NCBI RefSeq assembly: GCF_016907695.1
Contig: NZ_JAFBCK010000001.1
Span: 7,490,001 to 7,554,000, forward strand
DNA length: 64,000 nt
DNA from: Actinokineospora baliensis
GTDB taxonomy: Bacteria; Actinomycetota; Actinomycetes; Mycobacteriales; Pseudonocardiaceae
Reading direction: 5' to 3'
Part shown: in pieces, positions 60,287 to 64,000 of the stretch
How the letters are laid out: each line of letters opens with the position of its first letter
Position numbering within the stretch: the stretch's first letter is position 1
Notes under the pieces: model-generated
The model's database searches: none
What the model was told of the DNA's origin: nothing
What the model saw: only the letters and a program-made list of their open reading frames with translations
Program-made: the position numbers and the translations under genes

Positions 60287-60740
60287 CCGTCACCTCGGTG
60301 TGATCACCCCGACAGCATGACCCCACCCAACCCCCACCGCACAACGAAGACTTTTCCAGTCCCTTTTGCCCGATTTACGGACTGATCCCAGCCTCACGAC
60401 CATCGCTCCCGGAAGCCGCAGCTGCCAACCCAGCCGCCCTACTCCGACCACCGAACCCAGCTACTGGACACTCGGAAGCCGAGGTGCCATCTGCTCGATG
60501 GGGCGGACTTGTTTTGCGTGGGGGAGCGGCAGTCGTAGCGTTCTGCGCGGACAGGGCCACGCTTTTCGGCCCCAGCTTTGCGGTCCTGCCACGGCTGGCG
60601 CAGGGGCCCCGCGCAAAACAAGTTCGCCCCATCGAGCACACCCACACCCCACGGACCGCGTCGCAATGTCGCCGCCAGGCGACGAGCCGAAGCCGAACTG
60701 ATCAGCGCACCCCGCCCTCCGTCCACAGTGGTGGGATGAC
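60287..60740. other. 454-bp gap with a palindromic element
   Basis: Between two co-directional genes. It should hold the symporter promoter and contains the 147-bp element at 60492-60638. Flanking DNA shows small repeats (cggaagccg twice, near 60413 and 60475). No protein gene is supported; frames reading MGRTCFA on both strands arise from the palindrome. Confidence 0.5.
60492..60638. repeat. 147-bp MITE-like element with 32-bp inverted ends
   Basis: Left arm 60492-60523 (tgctcgatggggcggacttg...) and right arm 60607-60638 are inverted repeats with two mismatches in 32 bases. The 83-bp core contains further self-complementary parts (around ggccacgcttttcggccc), so the whole can fold into a long hairpin. 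No transposase and no clear target-site duplication are seen. Only one copy exists in this window. Confidence 0.7.
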
Positions 60741-61940
60741 CTAGACCCTGGTCAGACGCCGGACCGGGGCGGTGGCAACAAGGGCGATAGCGCAACCCGT
60801 ACCCGCGATCGCGGCGACGAACAGGAGCGGATGAATCCCGAACAGGGCGCTGGCAGGCCCCGCGAGCACCTGCCCGAGCGGAACCGCGAGGATGGACCCC
60901 GCGACCTCATAAGCCGCGACCCGGTTGAGCCGGTCCGCCGGGATCTGCGTCTGCACCGAAGTCGCCCACTGCACGCCCCAGAACGCCCAACCAGCACCAC
61001 TGGCCGCGTACAGCGCGAACAGCACCGGCACCGCGGGCACCAACGCGGCGCCCAGCGGCATCAACGGGAACAGGAACATCGCGATCGCACCGCCGAACAG
61101 CGGGCGCGCGGGCCGGAGCTTGATTGCGATCAACCCGCCGATGATGCTCCCCGCGCCGAAGGCCGCCTCCGCGTAGCCGAACACCGCCGTTCCGTGCACC
61201 TCGATGATCGACGCCGCGCCGAGCGGGTGGATCGGGCCCCAGACCAGGACGCCGAGGACCCACCAGATCAGGATGACCGTCCACAGCCAGGACCTGGAGC
61301 GGAACTCGTGCCAGCCCGCGCGCAGGTTCTGCCAGGTCGTCGCCGTGTCGGTCACCTCGAACCTGGGGACTTTGAGCAGCAGCAGGCAGATCCCGCTGAC
61401 GGCGAAGGTCGCCGCGTCGACGACGAAGGCCCAGGCGACGGTCGTGGTGGCGACCAGGACACCGGCCAGCGCCGGGCCGAGCATTGTTGCGAGGCCCTGG
61501 GAGACGCGGAGCACGCCGTTGGCCTGCTGCGCATCGGTCGCGACCTGCGGCACCATGCTGGTCAAGCCGGGCTGGAACATGGCGGTCGCGATGCCGCCGA
61601 GCAACGATGCGGCGACGATGAACCACAGCGGCGGGTGGCCGAGCCACAGGTACGCCGCGAGGGCCACCTGCACGGCGCAGCGGACCGCGTCGGCGCCGAT
61701 CATGAGCGGCCGCGGGTGGAACCGGTCGGCGAACACGCCGCCGAAGACGACGAACAGGGCGAAGGCGCCCATCCAGGCGCCGAGCGCGAGCCCGACGCCG
61801 ACCACGCCGTAGCCCAAGCCGAGCACGGCGACCGACATGGCGACCGGGATCATCATGTCGCCGAGCATGGAGACGATCCTGGCGGTGAAGTACAGCGCGA
61901 AGTTCGCCGTCCACAGCCGACCGGGTGCAGTGGTGGTCAC
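60741..61940 (-). CDS. MFS transporter (MFS_3 / enterobactin-exporter-like)
   Basis: A 399-residue transporter with about 12 helices: FALYFTARIVSMLGDMMIPVAMSVAVLGLGYG, FGGVFADRFHPRPLMIGADAVR (motif A-like), VPQVATDAQQANGVLRVSQGLATMLGPALAGVL, and VWGPIHPLGAASIIEVHG. This subgroup exports siderophores or drugs. GTG 61940 starts eight bases after tataga, so the message may be leaderless. The substrate cannot be told. Confidence 0.9.
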   Translation of the reverse strand: MTTTAPGRLWTANFALYFTARIVSMLGDMMIPVAMSVAVLGLGYGVVGVGLALGAWMGAFALFVVFGGVFADRFHPRPLMIGADAVRCAVQVALAAYLWLGHPPLWFIVAASLLGGIATAMFQPGLTSMVPQVATDAQQANGVLRVSQGLATMLGPALAGVLVATTTVAWAFVVDAATFAVSGICLLLLKVPRFEVTDTATTWQNLRAGWHEFRSRSWLWTVILIWWVLGVLVWGPIHPLGAASIIEVHGTAVFGYAEAAFGAGSIIGGLIAIKLRPARPLFGGAIAMFLFPLMPLGAALVPAVPVLFALYAASGAGWAFWGVQWATSVQTQIPADRLNRVAAYEVAGSILAVPLGQVLAGPASALFGIHPLLFVAAIAGTGCAIALVATAPVRRLTRV

Positions 61941-62019
61941 GGGTAAGGTCTATACCAATAGGGCCTGGTGAGCACCACCACGGGTACCGAACCGCCGGTT
62001 CTCGCGGACAATGCCCCCC

Positions 62020-62607
62020 ATGACCACTCAGGACACCCCCGCGGTGCGCGCCAGGCACCGCCGCAACCCGTACGCGTACATGCTCGACGACGCCGGGCTC
62101 ACCGACCTGCTGGTCACCGCCGGTCGGCGCCGCGCGGAGAGCGTCTGGCGCAACCACAACACCGACGGTCCGCGCGGCCGCTACCCCCGCTCCAGCATGG
62201 CCTTCGTCGTCCTCGACCCGACCGCCCCCTGCACGGACCCCAACCCCGTCCTAGCCGCCCTCACCATCGGCGACGAAGCCCTCCCCTTCCTCCCCAACGC
62301 CGCCGCCAAGGCGATCGGCCACCGCCACACCGGCCACAACCACGGCGAGGCCGCCCTCATCGACCCCCACCTCCTCGGCACCGGCCACTTCCGCTACGGC
62401 CACTCAGCCAACATCCGCGGCCTCATCGTCGGCGCCAGCTCCCAAACCCCCGACCAAGACCTGCACGAAGCCGCCACCCTCGGCACCGACCTGGTCAACG
62501 CCCTCATCACCGCCCACCGAACCTGGGAAACCACCGTCGGCCCCGGCCGCTGGGTCGGCGACCCCGACCCCCGCTACCAGACCATGGTCGGCTTCTTCAC
62601 GGAGTGA
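62020..62607 (+). CDS. Hypothetical protein, 195 aa
   Basis: A soluble protein (MTTQDTPAVRARHRRNPYAYMLDDAGLTDLLVTAGRRRAESVW...). It contains a His-rich stretch GHRHTGHNHGEAALIDPHLLGTGHFRYGHS, which could bind metal, and ends TWETTVGPGRWVGDPDPRYQTMVGFF. No family is known to me. ATG 62020 is used; an ATG at 62011 is in frame. Divergent from the MFS gene, it converges on nucS across the DnaA-box array. Confidence 0.72.
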   Translation: MTTQDTPAVRARHRRNPYAYMLDDAGLTDLLVTAGRRRAESVWRNHNTDGPRGRYPRSSMAFVVLDPTAPCTDPNPVLAALTIGDEALPFLPNAAAKAIGHRHTGHNHGEAALIDPHLLGTGHFRYGHSANIRGLIVGASSQTPDQDLHEAATLGTDLVNALITAHRTWETTVGPGRWVGDPDPRYQTMVGFFTE

Positions 62608-62644
62608 CCGCGCGGTTCCGGGGATGCTCAAGATCAAACCGGCC

Positions 62645-62720
62645 AGAGCAGCCCCCGATATACAGCCTTCCATGCGGCACCGACAGAACAGCTCGCTCGC
62701 GGCGTGGCTGTGGACAGCTC
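62645..62720 (+). repeat. Fourth copy of the 80-bp DnaA-box element (unit D)
   Basis: It begins gagcagcccccgatatacagc, matching the end of unit C at 54.8 kb (inverted there), and ends in ctgtggacagctcg, one mismatch from a DnaA box. The middle is diverged. The box end runs directly into the tandem array, as if that end had been amplified. Confidence 0.75.
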
Positions 62721-62925
62721 GGGTGGTTGTGGACGACTCCGAGGTTGTGGATAGCCGCGCGGTTGTGGACAGCTCGACGGCTCTGGACGGCTCCGCGGTT
62801 GTGGGCAGCTGGGCGCATGTGGGCAACCCAGGGGGTTGTGGGCAACTGGCCGGTTGTGGACAGGCGGCCGTTGTGGACGGCTGGCCAGTTGTGGGCAACC
62901 CAAGGGGTTGTGGACAGCCGGGCGG
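62705..62925 (+). repeat. Tandem array of about 12 DnaA-box-like motifs, 18-bp period
   Basis: The motif tgtgg(a/g)cag/caa recurs at 62709, 62728, 62746, 62764, 62782, 62800, 62818, 62837, 62855, 62872, 62890 and 62909, spacing 17-19 bp (mode 18). Each is one to three bases from tgtggacaa, the complement of the actinobacterial DnaA box ttgtccaca. The array stops 8 bp before the nucS stop. It would encode a six-residue repeat in frame, but no ribosome site or start supports a gene. Confidence 0.85.
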
Positions 62926-62932
62926 TGTCGGG

Positions 62933-63592
62933 TCAGAAGAGGCGGAACTCGTCGGATTCGATGCCGCGGAGGGTGTCGTAGTCGAGGGTTACGCAGCGGA
63001 TGCCGCGGTCTTCGGCGAGGACCCTGGCCTGGGGTTTGATCAGCTGGGCCGCGAAGACGCCGCGGACGGGGGCTAGGAGGGGGTCTCGGTTGAGCAGTTC
63101 GAGGTAACGGGTCAGCTGCTCGACGCCGTCGATTTCGCCTCGGCGTTTGATCTCGACGGCCACCGACGAGCCCCCGGCGTCGCGGCACATGATGTCAACC
63201 GGGCCGATGGCGGTGGGGAACTCGCGGCGGACGAGGGTGTAGCCGTCGCCCAGGGTGGTGATGTGCTCGGCGAGCAACTCCTGCAGGTGCGCCTCGACGC
63301 CGTCCTTGACGAGGCCGGGTTCGGCGCCCAGTTCGTGGGCCGAGTCGTGCATGACCTCGTCGAGGGTGATGACCAGCTTCTCACCGGCCTTGTTCTGCAC
63401 GGTCCACACGCCGGGCTCCTCGGTGAGCCAGCACGGCGGGGTCATCCAGTTCAACGGCTTGTAGGCGCGGTCGTCGGAGTGCACCGACAGCGAGCCGTCC
63501 GCCTTGACCAGCAACAGCCGGTTGGCCATCGGCAGGTGGGCGGTGAGCCGTCCGGCATAGTCGACCTGGCAGCGAGCGATCACGAGACGCAC
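62933..63592 (-). CDS. nucS: Mismatch-specific endonuclease NucS/EndoMS
   Basis: Cuts both strands at mismatches and replaces MutSL in actinobacteria. The 219-residue protein has the family N-terminus [21 protein letters not shown], the binding segment [21 protein letters not shown], and the nuclease core GPVDIMCRD...[13 protein letters not shown] with Asp133, Glu147 and Lys149. It ends EFRLF, close to the beta-clamp-binding tail type. GTG 63592. It diverges from the NUDIX gene 44 bp away, and the DnaA-box-like array lies just beyond its stop. Confidence 0.95.
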   Translation of the reverse strand: MRLVIARCQVDYAGRLTAHLPMANRLLLVKADGSLSVHSDDRAYKPLNWMTPPCWLTEEPGVWTVQNKAGEKLVITLDEVMHDSAHELGAEPGLVKDGVEAHLQELLAEHITTLGDGYTLVRREFPTAIGPVDIMCRDAGGSSVAVEIKRRGEIDGVEQLTRYLELLNRDPLLAPVRGVFAAQLIKPQARVLAEDRGIRCVTLDYDTLRGIESDEFRLF

Positions 63593-63636
63593 CCGGGCAG
63601 GTTAGCCCGTCCGGCGGGCACGGCAGGATCGACCCT

Positions 63637-64000
63637 GTGGAACGCCTCGACACGACACAGGTCTACGCCAACGCCTGGATGACCGTCCGCGAAGACCGCA
63701 TCCGCCGCCACGACGGCAGCCCCGGCATCTACGGGGTGATCGACAAACCGGACTACGCCCTGGTCATCCCCCTCGACGGCGAGCGGCTGATGCTCGTCGA
63801 GCAGTTCCGCTACCCGCTCGGGGCGCGCCGCTGGGAGTTCCCGCAGGGCACCGCCCCCGACCGCGCGGTGCTGCCCCCCGACCAGCTCGCCGCCCGCGAG
63901 CTGCGCGAGGAGACCGGCCTGCACGCCGCCACCATGACCCACATCGGCACCCTCGACGTCGCCGCGGGCATGTCGAGCCAACGCGGCAACGTCTACCTCG
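63637..64000 (+). CDS. NUDIX hydrolase, ADP-ribose pyrophosphatase-like (C-terminus beyond window)
   Basis: The first 121 residues are visible: VERLDTTQVYANAWMTVREDRIRR, GVIDKPDYALVIPLDGERLMLVEQFRYPLGARRWEFPQG, and the NUDIX box core DQLAARELREETGL (REx2EExG). This layout (EQFRYP then WEFPxG) is that of ADP-ribose/sugar-nucleotide pyrophosphatases. GTG 63637 is the start. It is divergent from nucS, and a role in nucleotide clean-up would fit beside a repair enzyme, which is inference. Confidence 0.9.
   Translation, partial: MERLDTTQVYANAWMTVREDRIRRHDGSPGIYGVIDKPDYALVIPLDGERLMLVEQFRYPLGARRWEFPQGTAPDRAVLPPDQLAARELREETGLHAATMTHIGTLDVAAGMSSQRGNVYL

Noticed and set aside
60375-60647. Small proteins beginning MGRTCFA on both strands
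   Set aside because: Both derive from the two arms of the palindromic element and lack ribosome sites.
62705-62925. CRISPR array
   Set aside because: The period is 18 bp with no distinct spacers, and no cas gene is present; it is a simple degenerate tandem repeat.
62624-63076. Protein gene made of six-residue repeats across the DnaA-box array
   Set aside because: It runs antisense into nucS, lacks a ribosome site, and its residues follow only from the 18-bp DNA period.

Overview
The window is chromosomal DNA from a high-GC actinomycete, most likely a member of the Pseudonocardiaceae (Actinokineospora, Saccharothrix, Lentzea or Amycolatopsis-like). This rests on roughly 70% or more GC, many GTG starts, GTGA/ATGA overlaps, the actinobacterial bcc-aa3 respiratory genes (qcrCAB, ctaC, ctaE, ctaF), pimB, nucS, RipC-like hydrolases and XRE/DUF397 pairs. 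From memory, much of the gene order matches the Mycobacterium tuberculosis Rv2179c-Rv2206 neighbourhood: exoribonuclease, plsC, ArsA ATPase, SRPBCC, fadD15, pimB, NlpC/P60, DEDD/GIY-YIG nuclease, trpD, ctaE, qcrCAB, ctaF, ctaC, asnB, adenosine kinase, HesB/ErpA, glycerate kinase and DUF3043. The genus cannot be fixed from this window.

Layout. 1-8.3 kb: an amidase cut by the window edge, TspO, a phosphofructokinase with pyrophosphate-type active-site residues, an exoribonuclease, a lipoprotein, a relic resembling FliI, an unknown 407-aa protein, PlsC, a lipase-like hydrolase and a small membrane protein. 8.3-14.4 kb: ROK sugar kinase, a small Cys protein, a duplicated HSP20-like domain, ArsA ATPase, two SRPBCC proteins, a phosphoesterase and an acyl-CoA ligase. 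14.5-16.3 kb: a type VII secretion style effector cassette with a CHAP hydrolase. 16.3-27.9 kb: PimB, cell-wall hydrolases, a NYN protein, the DEDD/GIY-YIG nuclease, YbaB, a stand-alone RAM domain and a penicillin-interactive-type lipoprotein. 27.9-37.9 kb: the respiratory block with trpD and asnB.

37.9-47.6 kb is an accessory island placed inside the conserved block. It holds a broken toxin-like fragment with a DUF6461 gene, a membrane-anchored NACHT NTPase, an Imm1-type immunity gene, four tandem DUF397 genes with their XRE regulator, an AraC regulator, a hydrolase and a frameshifted aldo/keto reductase. 47.6-51.2 kb resumes the conserved block. 51.3-53.4 kb is a second type VII secretion style cassette. 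53.4-64 kb has an XRE/map pair, FmdB, a fused double 3-hydroxyacyl-CoA dehydrogenase, a DUF3558 lipoprotein, a sodium:solute symporter, an MFS exporter, NucS and a NUDIX hydrolase cut by the window edge.

The most unusual feature is what fills the spaces where genes converge. At three junctions (7.9-8.3, 25.7-26.1 and 44.5-44.9 kb) the stop-to-stop junction itself, with the 3' ends of both genes, has been tandemly copied and is decaying. At others the 3' end of one gene is copied further downstream (3.9 kb; 38.0 kb with 100 identical bp flanking a cassette; 26.8 kb). Two more convergent gaps (54.5-54.8 and 62.6-62.9 kb) carry a dispersed element of about 80 bp bearing DnaA boxes; at 62.7 kb its DnaA-box end has expanded into about 12 copies at an 18-bp period beside nucS. 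Remaining convergent ends are closed by strong hairpins or overlapping or closely abutting stops.
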